Source: JBGTIS01 sp041745535
GTDB taxonomy: Bacteria; Bacteroidota; Bacteroidia; Cytophagales; Cyclobacteriaceae
Assembly (NCBI GenBank): GCA_041745535.1
Contig: JBGTIS010000271.1
Span: 1 to 20,484 of the forward strand
Direction of reading: 5' to 3'
DNA length: 20,484 bases
The translations under genes and the position numbers were made by a program. Of this stretch, positions 1 to 7,864 are shown piece after piece (the stretch's first letter is position 1; each line of letters starts with the position of its first letter). The notes under the pieces are model-generated. The model saw nothing but the letters and a program-made list of their open reading frames with translations, did no database searches and was not told the DNA's origin.

Positions 1-2662
1 TAGCGAAAAATGGCGCCGCACTTCCTTTTGAGGTGCCAATCATACCAAATGCCAAGGCTTTTCCGGGTTGTTGAACTACCTCAAGCAGTTTTCCGGTTAA
101 TGTAATAGGCGTTCCCAAATTGGTAGCTTCACCTTCATCTAATATATATTTGGGCTGTACCGTTCCTGCTGCAGGATCTACATAGAACAAAATTCCGAAG
201 TTTGTAGTGGGTTTGGCAGGCAACGGATAGGGGGTTGCGGTGGGAGTACCATTATTTTCGACCACTACTGATATGCCAGCGGCGTCCAGCACCACTTTAA
301 TATAATTATCCTGGTCACCGTTTCCAATAAACGCGCCCTGCGATTCTTCACCTGTAAGGGTCTTAAAAGGAGCGATCATCATTGACTCTGCCGTAAAAGG
401 AAAGCTGTTTTTATCAACATTTAATCCGAATTGAAATCCTTTTTCCTGTGTATTGAGTGTTCCTAAAGCATCGCCTGCCGTCATTTTTACGGTAATAACG
501 CCAGCAGCACCTCCATAAATATCATCTTGATCAGGATTGTCAGGATTTTCCACATCCAGCCAGTTCAGGTAATTGTCTTCCGGCTTCAGATTGTTCATCA
601 TACCGGTAAAACCTAAATTGTAGAAGCCGAACTGATCGTTAAACAACTCATAGGTGGTTCCAACTGCCTCATCCAGTCCATTGGTTTTTCCCCGTTGAAA
701 AACATCCAGGTGATCTTCAACTCCATCGTTGTCGTCGTCGGTATCGTTCAGGTCAGAAATGTAATCCTTATCAAAATCGTTAGGAAAGCTAACGCCACTG
801 CAAGGATCAGTTTCAGCATCAATTTCATCAGCATTGCTATAGCCATCCTGATCTTCATCCAGATCGGGTGAATCTTCACCATTGCAGGGGGGAGTTACAG
901 TTCCATCATAATCAGTCGGTTCCAGAATTTGCACACCTCCATTATAGGAAGCCACCCAAATGGTACCGGCATAAGGGTCGCTATCGCCCTGGCATACTAT
1001 GCCCAGAATATAGCCTCCATCTGTTATTTTCGCGAATTCCTGATCCAAAGCTTTCTTAGACCCATCAGGATTCAATTGCAACCTGAACAGTGTGCCCCCT
1101 TTGGAGGAACTTCCTGCAAGCAGGTTGCCCTGATACGCTCCCTCCAGGTTAGACGCTGTATACTCATCAATCGCATTACAGTTTTTCTGCCACACGGTTA
1201 CCGCACCATCTTCGTCTCCAGGATCCAGGTAATCACCTTCCACCACATTGGCCATACCTACCGGTAGTGGCGGCCAGTCGGCAGGTAAAGGATACTGTGG
1301 ATCATCTTTACTGGTTCTGAAAGCACCATCATTGCTATTGTTGGCACCAAAATGAGTATATAAGCCAGCCCCGGCAGGATTAGCCCGAACAGGGTTAGGA
1401 TGTCCGCCATAATAAGATCCAGGGGTATAATCGTCAATAGTTCCTGCACCAGTAACCAAATGAAGGTGGTCCTGATTATTTACATATTTTCCATTTAAAG
1501 TTGAATCGGCATTAGTGCCGGGTTCTGCCGGGTTCCAGTAATTATTGGTTACATTAGCAGTACCTTCATTTTCCGGAAACCCTCCCCATCCCGGGTTCGC
1601 GCCATTGTCGGTAACATACATCCGTCTGTCTTTGGTAATTACCAGATCATAAGCGTTACGAAAACCTGGGGAATATACCTGTACTGGGCCACCTGGAACA
1701 ATTTTAGCCTGATTTAAACCATCGTTACCCCCGAACGGGTCGTTTTCATCAATCGTTTGAGGTGATCCCGGCACTGCTGCGTCATAGTCAGGATTAGGTA
1801 TATTAGGGCGGGTTGGGTCATCCAGCGTAGGAATGTCATACACATACTGATTAGGTGCAGTACCCCGGATGGGCATCGCCTCAATGGCGGTCAGGTCAAT
1901 GGAAAGCACTGCCGCAGATAAGGCATATTCCGTAATTTTCGCAAAGTTTCGTGATGGTGAGCCAGCATTGGTTAACCCGCCTACGCAGATAAATATATAC
2001 TTCCTGTTATTAATAGTGGTAAGGCGCATATTATTCGTAGCATGGTTTTCTTCTGAACGGGGCAATCCTCTTACGATATCTACTTTTTCCCACAAATCTT
2101 CATCATTCAAAGTACTGAAGTCGGTTTCTGAAGGGGGAGCTGTATGAATCCAGGTTAAACGTGAGATAGTTCCCGAATTGGTATCCAGATTTTTATCTCC
2201 GGAGCTTGGGCCACCTATGCGGGGGTCGCTGCTGCTTACATACAACACTGGCTTGGCGGCTGTACCCGTAACTAAAATGCCGGTAACCTGCCGCTTGTTG
2301 TTGGCATCGGTTGCTGTACTCAGTTTTCCGTCGTCGTCATGATTTGGTTTGTTTTTAACCAGATTAATAAGCTCTGTTGAAGTAGCTTCATACGTGGCGG
2401 TTTCCGGAGTAGCACCCTCCGCGCGGCTTACTTTATACGCTAAAATCAAACCGTCCTGCTGTGTAACATATACACGGCCATCAGGTCCAAAACTAATACC
2501 GGTAGCACTTTTGGTGTTGGCATTCTGAAGCGTTTTTATGTTAAAGCCCTGAGCAAATACATGGCCTCCTGTAAACAGGAATACCAGTACGCTTATAAGT
2601 ATATGTGTGTATGGGCAAATTCTTGGGAATAATTCCAATGGTAGGCTGTACCTGTTCTTCAT
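1..2662 (-). CDS. Large secreted protein: sugar-dehydrogenase-like propeller, Asp-rich calcium repeats, lectin-like domain (3' end beyond window)
   Basis: The minus-strand frame starts at ATG 2662 and stays open to base 1, giving 887 codons without a stop, so the C-terminus lies outside the window. Residues 1 to about 38 form a signal peptide with a hydrophobic core and a VFA-Q cleavage site. Residues of about 39-590 resemble a propeller of the glucose/sorbosone dehydrogenase type: a D-G-R-V-Y-V-T strand near the N-terminus, NHATNN near 206 and SPGFRNAYDLVI near 330, followed by RMYVTDNGAN. Residues 597 to about 651 are rich in DxDxDG-type sequence (DLDEDQDG, DTDDDNDGVED), as in thrombospondin-3/calcium-binding linkers. 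From about 668 a concanavalin-like beta domain seems to begin. Large Bacteroidota proteins of this build often continue into malectin-like and T9SS sorting domains; that is expectation only. It is probably an exported or surface protein for sugar polymers. Enzymatic activity is uncertain. Confidence 0.85.
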   Translation of the reverse strand, partial: MKNRYSLPLELFPRICPYTHILISVLVFLFTGGHVFAQGFNIKTLQNANTKSATGISFGPDGRVYVTQQDGLILAYKVSRAEGATPETATYEATSTELINLVKNKPNHDDDGKLSTATDANNKRQVTGILVTGTAAKPVLYVSSSDPRIGGPSSGDKNLDTNSGTISRLTWIHTAPPSETDFSTLNDEDLWEKVDIVRGLPRSEENHATNNMRLTTINNRKYIFICVGGLTNAGSPSRNFAKITEYALSAAVLSIDLTAIEAMPIRGTAPNQYVYDIPTLDDPTRPNIPNPDYDAAVPGSPQTIDENDPFGGNDGLNQAKIVPGGPVQVYSPGFRNAYDLVITKDRRMYVTDNGANPGWGGFPENEGTANVTNNYWNPAEPGTNADSTLNGKYVNNQDHLHLVTGAGTIDDYTPGSYYGGHPNPVRANPAGAGLYTHFGANNSNDGAFRTSKDDPQYPLPADWPPLPVGMANVVEGDYLDPGDEDGAVTVWQKNCNAIDEYTASNLEGAYQGNLLAGSSSKGGTLFRLQLNPDGSKKALDQEFAKITDGGYILGIVCQGDSDPYAGTIWVASYNGGVQILEPTDYDGTVTPPCNGEDSPDLDEDQDGYSNADEIDAETDPCSGVSFPNDFDKDYISDLNDTDDDNDGVEDHLDVFQRGKTNGLDEAVGTTYELFNDQFGFYNLGFTGMMNNLKPEDNYLNWLDVENPDNPDQDDIYGGAAGVITVKMTAGDALGTLNTQEKGFQFGLNVDKNSFPFTAESMMIAPFKTLTGEESQGAFIGNGDQDNYIKVVLDAAGISVVVENNGTPTATPYPLPAKPTTNFGILFYVDPAAGTVQPKYILDEGEATNLGTPITLTGKLLEVVQQPGKALAFGMIGTSKGSAAPFFA

Positions 2663-2741
2663 AATTCAACCGTTTGAAAAATTTTATTTTGAAATTTCTA
2701 TAACTAAAAGAGCCTTTTACTGACTAAGCTTTAATTAAAAT

Positions 2742-2776
2742 CAACCTCTGTACAACATAATACATATGTAAGGTTT
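2742..2776. promoter_or_regulatory. Palindromic motif upstream of the secreted-protein gene, copy 1
   Basis: The block TACATATGTAAGGTTT (2761-2776) contains the perfect palindrome TACATATGTA. AACCT about 20 bases to the left pairs with AGGTT, making an imperfect longer inverted repeat. The same 16-base block with a single change (TACATCTGTAAGGTTT) lies at 15476-15491, also just upstream of a minus-strand secreted-protein gene. The distance from the block to the start codon is 98 bases here and 50 bases there. A shared regulator site or 5' leader element is an inference. Confidence 0.35.
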
Positions 2777-3072
2777 TATTCAGAATCAAAAATAGTCGAT
2801 AATTTTTGATTTAAAAAAGATAATATGATTTTTTTTAGAATTTTATCAACTATTCTATTAGAAAATCTTAATAAAAATCTATTTAAAAAAAAATTTTTTC
2901 TTTTTTTTGGGATATTAACAACAAAACAAATAGAAATTTTCCTTCAAAAAAGTTTTCTGTCATAAAAAAAAACCTAATATTTTTATTTTTTAAAAAATTA
3001 TTTTGAGCTGTTTTATCCTGATATCTCATAATATTGAAGTTTTTTTCATGTGCGAATGCAGTGCGGATTGCC

Positions 3073-3080
3073 TACATTTG
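3073..3080 (+). promoter_or_regulatory. Putative Bacteroidota -7 promoter box for fabI
   Basis: TACATTTG matches the TAnnTTTG consensus recognised by the primary sigma factor of Bacteroidota. It lies 37 bases before the fabI ATG, which gives a short leader of about 30 bases. I do not see a good TTTG element at the usual -33 spacing, so confidence is moderate. Confidence 0.45.
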
Positions 3081-3117
3081 TGCTTTAAATTGAAAAACTT
3101 ACTATAATACTTACATC

Positions 3118-3930
3118 ATGACCTGTAATTTATTAAATGGTAAAAAAGGAATTATTTTTGGTGCGTTAGACGAAAATTCAATCGCCTGGAAAGTAGCTCT
3201 TAAGGCAAAAGAAGAAGGTGCCACATTTACTTTAACCAATGCCCCCATTGCTTTACGCATGGGCAAAATTAACGAACTGGCCGAAGCCTGTGAGGCTAAA
3301 GTAATACCGGCCGACGTTACCATTATTGAAGATATTGAAAACCTGTACCGGCAATCTACCGAAGTATTGGGTGGAAATGTTGATTTTATTCTCCATTCGG
3401 TAGGCATGAGCCCCAACGTTCGAAAAGGCCGCGATTATGGCAACCTGAATTATGACTGGTATTCCAAAACCCTGGATATTTCCGGCCTTTCATTTCATAA
3501 AATTCTGCAGACCGCCGAAAAAATGGAAATAATGAATGAATGGGGCTCTATTTTGGCCTTAACTTATATTGCTTCGCAAAGAACATTTCCCGATTACAGC
3601 GATATGGCCGAAGCCAAAGCAGTACTGGAATCTATCGCCCGCAGTTATGGCTACCGGTTTGCCAAAAGTAAAAAGGTGAGGGTAAACACCATTTCTCAGT
3701 CTCCCACCCGCACCACAGCCGGAACCGGCATTGAGGGTTTTGATGTATTCTTCTCTTATGCCGATAAAATGTCGCCGCTGGGCAATGCCACCGCGGAAGA
3801 TTGCGCCAATTACGTTATGATGATGTTTTCTGACTATACCCGCATGGTAACCATGCAGAACCTGATGCATGATGGAGGTTTTTCAACCACGGGTATTTCA
3901 GAAGAAATTATTCATGAATTAAGCAAATAA
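3118..3930 (+). CDS. fabI: Enoyl-[acyl-carrier-protein] reductase (NADH), FabI
   Basis: FabI carries out the last reduction of each fatty-acid elongation round in the cytoplasm, converting trans-2-enoyl-ACP to acyl-ACP with NAD(P)H. The 270-residue length fits the family. The N-terminal nucleotide-binding segment is GIIFGALDENSIAW (11-24), the FabI variant of the Rossmann glycine motif. The catalytic set is Y150 (LTYIAS), Y160 and K167 in PDYSDMAEAKA, giving the Y-x6-K spacing typical of FabI rather than the Y-x3-K of ordinary short-chain dehydrogenases. RVNTISQSPTRT (188-199) matches the conserved RVNAIS-P-RT loop that shapes the substrate site. It is the first gene of the plus-strand housekeeping pair; a hairpin follows its stop. 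Identification is firm. Confidence 0.97.
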   Translation: MTCNLLNGKKGIIFGALDENSIAWKVALKAKEEGATFTLTNAPIALRMGKINELAEACEAKVIPADVTIIEDIENLYRQSTEVLGGNVDFILHSVGMSPNVRKGRDYGNLNYDWYSKTLDISGLSFHKILQTAEKMEIMNEWGSILALTYIASQRTFPDYSDMAEAKAVLESIARSYGYRFAKSKKVRVNTISQSPTRTTAGTGIEGFDVFFSYADKMSPLGNATAEDCANYVMMMFSDYTRMVTMQNLMHDGGFSTTGISEEIIHELSK

Positions 3931-3958
3931 GCTCAATTTTCTGTTTGTGATGAATTAA

Positions 3959-3982
3959 AATGCCGGGCTTAGGGCCGGCATT
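3959..3982 (+). terminator. Hairpin after fabI
   Basis: AATGCCGG (3959-3966) and CCGGCATT (3975-3982) form a perfect 8-bp GC-rich stem with an 8-base loop, 28 bases after the fabI stop. The run of T after the stem is poor (TTCTGATTATT), so this may be a weak terminator, partial attenuator or RNA-stabilising hairpin before ispE. Confidence 0.55.
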
Positions 3983-4005
3983 CTGATTATTAAAACCCCT
4001 CGCCC

Positions 4006-4818
4006 ATGGTGGTGTTTCCCAATGCCAAAATCAATATTGGCCTGTATGTTACCGAAAAACGACCCGATAGTTACCATAATCTGCTGTCGGGCTTTTATCC
4101 TGTTCCCTGGCTGGATATTCTGGAAATTATTGAAGCCGCGAATTTTTCATTTGCCACCTCAGGTATTCCCATTCCCGGGCATGCGGAAGAAAATTTATGT
4201 GTAAAAGCATACCAATTGCTGCAAAAAGACTTTGGCTTGCCTCCCGTACAGATGTATCTGCACAAGCAAATTCCCATTGGATCCGGATTAGGCGGAGGTT
4301 CAGCCGATGCTTCTTTTACTTTAAAATGCCTGAATCAGTTATTTCAACTGAATCTGGATAAGGAGGAATTACTTACTTACGCTGCCCAACTGGGTAGTGA
4401 CTGTCCTTTTTTTATTGAAAACAAACCGGTACTGGCTACCGGACGGGGCGATGTTTTTCGCGATATTAAACTGGATTTATCAGGAAAGTTTTTGGTATTG
4501 GTAGCACCCCAGGTTCATTTTGCTACGGCAGAAGCTTTTACCGGCATCCAACCGAATCTACCTGCTATCCAACTGCAAACTGTGCTGGAACAGGAATCGC
4601 CTGCTCAGTGGGCACAACAAGTAAAAAACGATTTTGAAACTTCTGTTTTCAGTAAATATCCACAGATTGCGAAAATAAAAGACATTCTATACCAAAAAGG
4701 CGCCCTATACAGCAGCATGACCGGTTCGGGAGCCAGTGTATTTGGTATTTTTGAAAAAGAAAATGACCTCAAAACTGCTTTTCCTGATGATTATACCCTG
4801 TGGCAGGGAAAATTATAA
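4006..4818 (+). CDS. ispE: 4-diphosphocytidyl-2-C-methyl-D-erythritol kinase, IspE
   Basis: IspE is a GHMP-family kinase that phosphorylates the 2-hydroxyl of CDP-methylerythritol with ATP, the fourth step of the MEP route to isoprenoid precursors. PNAKINIGLYV (5-15) holds the substrate-binding lysine K8. The ATP-binding glycine loop is PIGSGLGGGSADA (90-102). LGSDCPFF (129-136) carries the likely catalytic D132. SMTGSGASVFGIF near the C-terminus is the third GHMP motif. The stretch YPVPWLDILEI is typical of Bacteroidota IspE. At 270 residues it is slightly shorter than the proteobacterial enzyme. The start at 4006 directly precedes the conserved PNAK motif, so little room exists for another. 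It is 75 bases after fabI and converges on thyA with a 6-base gap. Confidence 0.96.
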   Translation: MVVFPNAKINIGLYVTEKRPDSYHNLLSGFYPVPWLDILEIIEAANFSFATSGIPIPGHAEENLCVKAYQLLQKDFGLPPVQMYLHKQIPIGSGLGGGSADASFTLKCLNQLFQLNLDKEELLTYAAQLGSDCPFFIENKPVLATGRGDVFRDIKLDLSGKFLVLVAPQVHFATAEAFTGIQPNLPAIQLQTVLEQESPAQWAQQVKNDFETSVFSKYPQIAKIKDILYQKGALYSSMTGSGASVFGIFEKENDLKTAFPDDYTLWQGKL

Positions 4819-4824
4819 CTGGTA

Positions 4825-5619
4825 TTACACAGCCACAGCCGCTTTGATATGCGGATGTGGATCGTAACCTTCCAGGGCAAAATCTTCATACGTAAATGCA
4901 AAAATATCTTTCAATTCCGGATTGATTTTCATTTCCGGCAACGGCTTGGGAGCCCGGGAAAGTTGCAAACGTGCCTGGTTTAAATGGTTTACATACAAAT
5001 GCGCATCACCAAAAGTATGCACAAATTCTCCCAGCGCTAAATCACACACCTGGGCCACCATCATGGTGAGCAGCGCGTAAGAGGCAATGTTAAACGGAAC
5101 ACCTAGAAAAACATCGGCACTGCGTTGGTACAACTGGCACGAAAGCTTGCCTTCTGCCACATAAAACTGAAATAGCGCATGGCAGGGTGGTAATTTCATT
5201 TTCTCAATATCGGCTACATTCCAGGCAGAAACCATTAACCTGCGGGAATCGGGATTGCGTTTGATCTGCCTGATGAGGTTAGATATCTGGTCGATAGGTT
5301 CGTCACCTGGGCTGGGCCAGCTACGCCACTGGTAGCCGTACACCGGGCCTAATTCTCCCTGTGCATCAGCCCATTCATCCCAGATGCGCACTCCGTTTTC
5401 TTTCAAATACTGAATATTGGTTTCGCCTTTCAGAAACCACAGCAGTTCATGAATAATCGAACGTAAATGCAGTTTTTTTGTCGTAACCACCGGGAACCCT
5501 TTGGCCAGGTCAAAACGCATCTGATAACCAAATACACTGATCGTGCCGGTGCCGGTACGGTCTTCTTTTTTTACTCCGTTTTCCAAAATGTGCCGCATCA
5601 AATCAAGGTACTGCTGCAT
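4825..5619 (-). CDS. thyA: Thymidylate synthase, ThyA
   Basis: ThyA methylates dUMP to dTMP with methylene-tetrahydrofolate, producing dihydrofolate. The protein is 264 residues, the same length as the E. coli enzyme, and the key residues fall at the same numbers: R21 in the EDRTGTGT loop, R126 and R127 in DSRRLMV, the nucleophile C146 in LPPCHALFQF, D169 and N177 in the RSADVFLGVPFN segment, and H207 and Y209 in FGDAHLY. The C-terminus ends in KAAVAV; the terminal valine is conserved in the family and closes over the active site. No dihydrofolate reductase gene adjoins it here. It lies 150 bases downstream of lysS on the same strand, with a hairpin between them, so it probably has its own promoter. 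Confidence 0.98.
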   Translation of the reverse strand: MQQYLDLMRHILENGVKKEDRTGTGTISVFGYQMRFDLAKGFPVVTTKKLHLRSIIHELLWFLKGETNIQYLKENGVRIWDEWADAQGELGPVYGYQWRSWPSPGDEPIDQISNLIRQIKRNPDSRRLMVSAWNVADIEKMKLPPCHALFQFYVAEGKLSCQLYQRSADVFLGVPFNIASYALLTMMVAQVCDLALGEFVHTFGDAHLYVNHLNQARLQLSRAPKPLPEMKINPELKDIFAFTYEDFALEGYDPHPHIKAAVAV

Positions 5620-5676
5620 GGTATCGCGATGGTTTTAGGTTAGGAAAGTTGTAATGGTAAATTAAAAGGATGTGGG

Positions 5677-5725
5677 AAAAAACAGCAAGCTAAATTTTAA
5701 AAATTCGGGACGCCTGCTGTTTTTA
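5677..5725 (-). terminator. Hairpin between lysS and thyA
   Basis: AAAAACAGCA (5678-5687) pairs perfectly with TGCTGTTTTT (5715-5724), a 10-bp stem around a 27-base loop that itself holds AT-rich complementary runs. Read on the minus strand the stem ends in a run of six T. It lies 45 bases past the lysS stop (5770) and before thyA (5619), so it probably terminates lysS; a thyA promoter would have to fit in about 57 bases. Confidence 0.5.
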
Positions 5726-5769
5726 TTTTTTGAATAATGTAAGCAAAATTACCAAACCAGAAGCTGGAA

Positions 5770-7503
5770 CTAGCCCTGAATCCAGTTTTCCACTTCTTCT
5801 TTTGTAGGATTTTTCACATCGTTCAGCTTCATCTTTTTTCGCGTCCCACAAATATCATTGAAGAGTTTATTGGGCACCGAATTTTTTAGTTGCTCAATAG
5901 TCAGGATACCCAATTTCTGAACAATCGGAATCAGTTCAGGCCTGATGCCCTGATCCAGATACTCCTGTTCTGAAGCCGTATGTACTTTCTTTTCAGGGCG
6001 CATTTGCGGAAAGAACAGTACATCCTGGATAGAATTGCTGTTGGTCATGATCATGGAAAGCCGGTCGATGCCAATGCCTAAACCAGCCGTAGGCGGCATC
6101 CCGAACTCAAGAGCACGCAGGAAGTCTTCGTCCAGCACCATGGCTTCTTCATCGCCCCGTTTCCCTAACTGAAGCTGCTCTTCAAAACGGGCACGCTGGT
6201 CCAGCGGATCGTTCAGTTCGGAAAAAGCGTTACAAATTTCTTTTCCATTGCAAATGGCCTCAAACCTTTCTACCAGGCCTTCTTTGCTACGATGTTTTTT
6301 TGCCAGTGGCGACATCTCCACCGGATAATCAATAATAAAAGTAGGTTGGATAAGATTGGGCTCGCATTTTTCACCAAAAATTTCGTCAATCAGTTTTCCT
6401 TTTCCCATGGTATTGTCTACCGGCACATTAAGCTGCTGGGCAGTGCTTCTGAGGGCCGCTTCGTCCATTTCGCTGATGTCGATGCCGGTATAATACGCTA
6501 TGGCTTCAAACATGGTAAACCGCTTCCAGGGCCGCTGGAAGTCAATCTGGTTATTTCCTACCTGTACCGTAGTAGTGCCATGCAGCTCGATCGCTATTTT
6601 TTCCACCATTTCTTCCACGAGTTCCATCATCCAGTAGTAATCTTTGTAGGCCACATACAGCTCCATCTGGGTAAATTCCGGGTTATGGAACCGCGACATC
6701 CCTTCGTTTCTGAAATCTTTAGCAAATTCATACACGCCGGAATACCCGCCTACAATTAATCGCTTCAGATACAGCTCGTTGGCAATGCGCAAATACAGCG
6801 TCATGTCCAGGGTATTGTGGTGGGTTTTGAAAGGCTTGGCAGCAGCCCCACCATAAAGCGGCTGCAAAATTGGAGTTTCCACTTCCAGATACCCTTTATT
6901 GAGCAGAAACTGGCGCATGGAATTTACCAGTCGCGACCTTTTTCTAAATACCTCCCGCACCCCCGGATTCACAATTAAATCAACATACCGCTGCCGGTAA
7001 CGCTGTTCCGGATCGGTAAAAGCATCATACGTAGTTGTATTACCAGCCTCGTCGGTAGTTTCCTTTACTATGGGCAAAGGACGGAGCGATTTGGTCAGGA
7101 TTTTTAGTTCATTTACATGAACAGATATTTCTCCGGTTTGGGTAGTAAAAACAAATCCTTTCACCCCAATGATATCGCCAATATCAAGCAGTTTTTTAAA
7201 AACAGTGTTATATAGTGTCTTATCCTCACCGGGGCAAATGTCATCGCGACGAATGTAAATCTGTATGCGGCCAGTGCTGTCCTGAATTTCCGCGAAAGAA
7301 GCCGACCCCATGATACGACGGCTCATGAGCCTGCCAGCCAGGCTGATATTTTTATAATCGATTTTTTGTATTTCATAATGTTTGTGGATATCTCTAATCG
7401 TAACATTCACCTCAAAGCCTTCGGCAGGATAAGGGTCGATACCCATTTGTATTAATGCTTCCCTTTCTTCTCTTCTTCTGATTTCTTGGTCGCTTAATTG
7501 CAT
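5770..7503 (-). CDS. lysS: Lysyl-tRNA synthetase, class II, with C-terminal extension
   Basis: LysS charges tRNA-Lys with lysine in the cytoplasm. Residues of about 50-135 form the anticodon-binding OB fold (MGSASFAEIQDSTGRIQIYIR). Class II motif 1 lies around 182-215 (YLEVETPILQP), motif 2 at 265-283 (FRNEGMSRFHNPEFTQMEL) and motif 3 at 474-504 (GLGIGIDRLSMIMTN, ending FFPQMRPE). The standard bacterial enzyme ends about here. This protein continues for 73 residues (505-577), including EQEYLDQGIRPELIPIVQKL and ending in a Lys-rich helix and ENWIQG. From memory, such a tail is normal in Bacteroidota LysS rather than an accident of this genome. ATG 7503 sits 19 bases behind a good -7 box. Identification is firm. 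Confidence 0.97.
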   Translation of the reverse strand: MQLSDQEIRRREEREALIQMGIDPYPAEGFEVNVTIRDIHKHYEIQKIDYKNISLAGRLMSRRIMGSASFAEIQDSTGRIQIYIRRDDICPGEDKTLYNTVFKKLLDIGDIIGVKGFVFTTQTGEISVHVNELKILTKSLRPLPIVKETTDEAGNTTTYDAFTDPEQRYRQRYVDLIVNPGVREVFRKRSRLVNSMRQFLLNKGYLEVETPILQPLYGGAAAKPFKTHHNTLDMTLYLRIANELYLKRLIVGGYSGVYEFAKDFRNEGMSRFHNPEFTQMELYVAYKDYYWMMELVEEMVEKIAIELHGTTTVQVGNNQIDFQRPWKRFTMFEAIAYYTGIDISEMDEAALRSTAQQLNVPVDNTMGKGKLIDEIFGEKCEPNLIQPTFIIDYPVEMSPLAKKHRSKEGLVERFEAICNGKEICNAFSELNDPLDQRARFEEQLQLGKRGDEEAMVLDEDFLRALEFGMPPTAGLGIGIDRLSMIMTNSNSIQDVLFFPQMRPEKKVHTASEQEYLDQGIRPELIPIVQKLGILTIEQLKNSVPNKLFNDICGTRKKMKLNDVKNPTKEEVENWIQG

Positions 7504-7864
7504 AATTTTTTAATTTTTCACGCAAAAGTAGTCATTAATGATAATACTTTAAATGTGAAATGTGAATATTACATCAGAATATTATCTTCAGCCTCTTTAG
7601 GGTTTCGAGAGTAAAAAATTCGCGAGAAATAACCCTTTTCACTATTACAAAAATGTTCGCTACCAAAGCATACGAAATTGAAACCTGATTGCTTTTCAGT
7701 TTAATTAAGTGGTTTATCTGATCAGAAAATATGCGGTAAGTAGAAAATTCATTAAAATTGCATGTATCCTCATTACTTCTTAAATAATAAGGAGCAAAAT
7801 TTTTAGTTTGGCACGTTTTTGAACGCTGATCCTAATTTGGTATTAAAGATTTTTTCTTTCAATA
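7504..7864. other. Intergenic region between divergent lysS and the parvulin operon
   Basis: These 361 bases lie between two divergent genes and should carry both promoters. Stops are frequent in all frames and I see no conserved small ORF or RNA. A possible promoter for the plus-strand operon is TTTG at 7808-7811 followed by TAATTTG at 7834-7840, a near match to the TTTG/TAnnTTTG pair at plausible spacing; this is weak evidence. Confidence 0.6.
7523..7530 (-). promoter_or_regulatory. Putative Bacteroidota -7 promoter box for lysS
   Basis: On the minus strand these bases read TACTTTTG, an exact fit to TAnnTTTG, 19 bases upstream of the lysS ATG. That would place the transcript start only about a dozen bases before the start codon. 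A clear -33 TTTG is not visible. Confidence 0.42.

Larger units (their letters stand above)
2663..3117. other. AT-rich intergenic region between divergent genes
   Basis: These 455 bases separate the divergently transcribed large secreted-protein gene and fabI. The middle (about 2790-3010) is almost entirely A and T, with long T and A runs and stops in all frames, so I see no gene. It should hold both promoters. The only recognisable elements are a TAnnTTTG box near the fabI end and a palindromic motif near 2742-2776, listed separately. Confidence 0.8.

Noticed and set aside
868..1267. Two plus-strand frames opposite the large secreted-protein gene
   Set aside because: The minus strand is open throughout 1-2662 with good domain content; these are chance frames on the opposite strand.
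3111..3416. Open frame antisense to the start of fabI
   Set aside because: It is the mirror of a strongly conserved FabI coding sequence, with low-complexity Ser/Ala-rich translation and no family resemblance.
6292..6759. 155-codon plus-strand frame inside lysS
   Set aside because: It overlaps the lysS catalytic core including motif 2, is rich in His and Phe as expected for antisense of that sequence, and has no start context or family signature.
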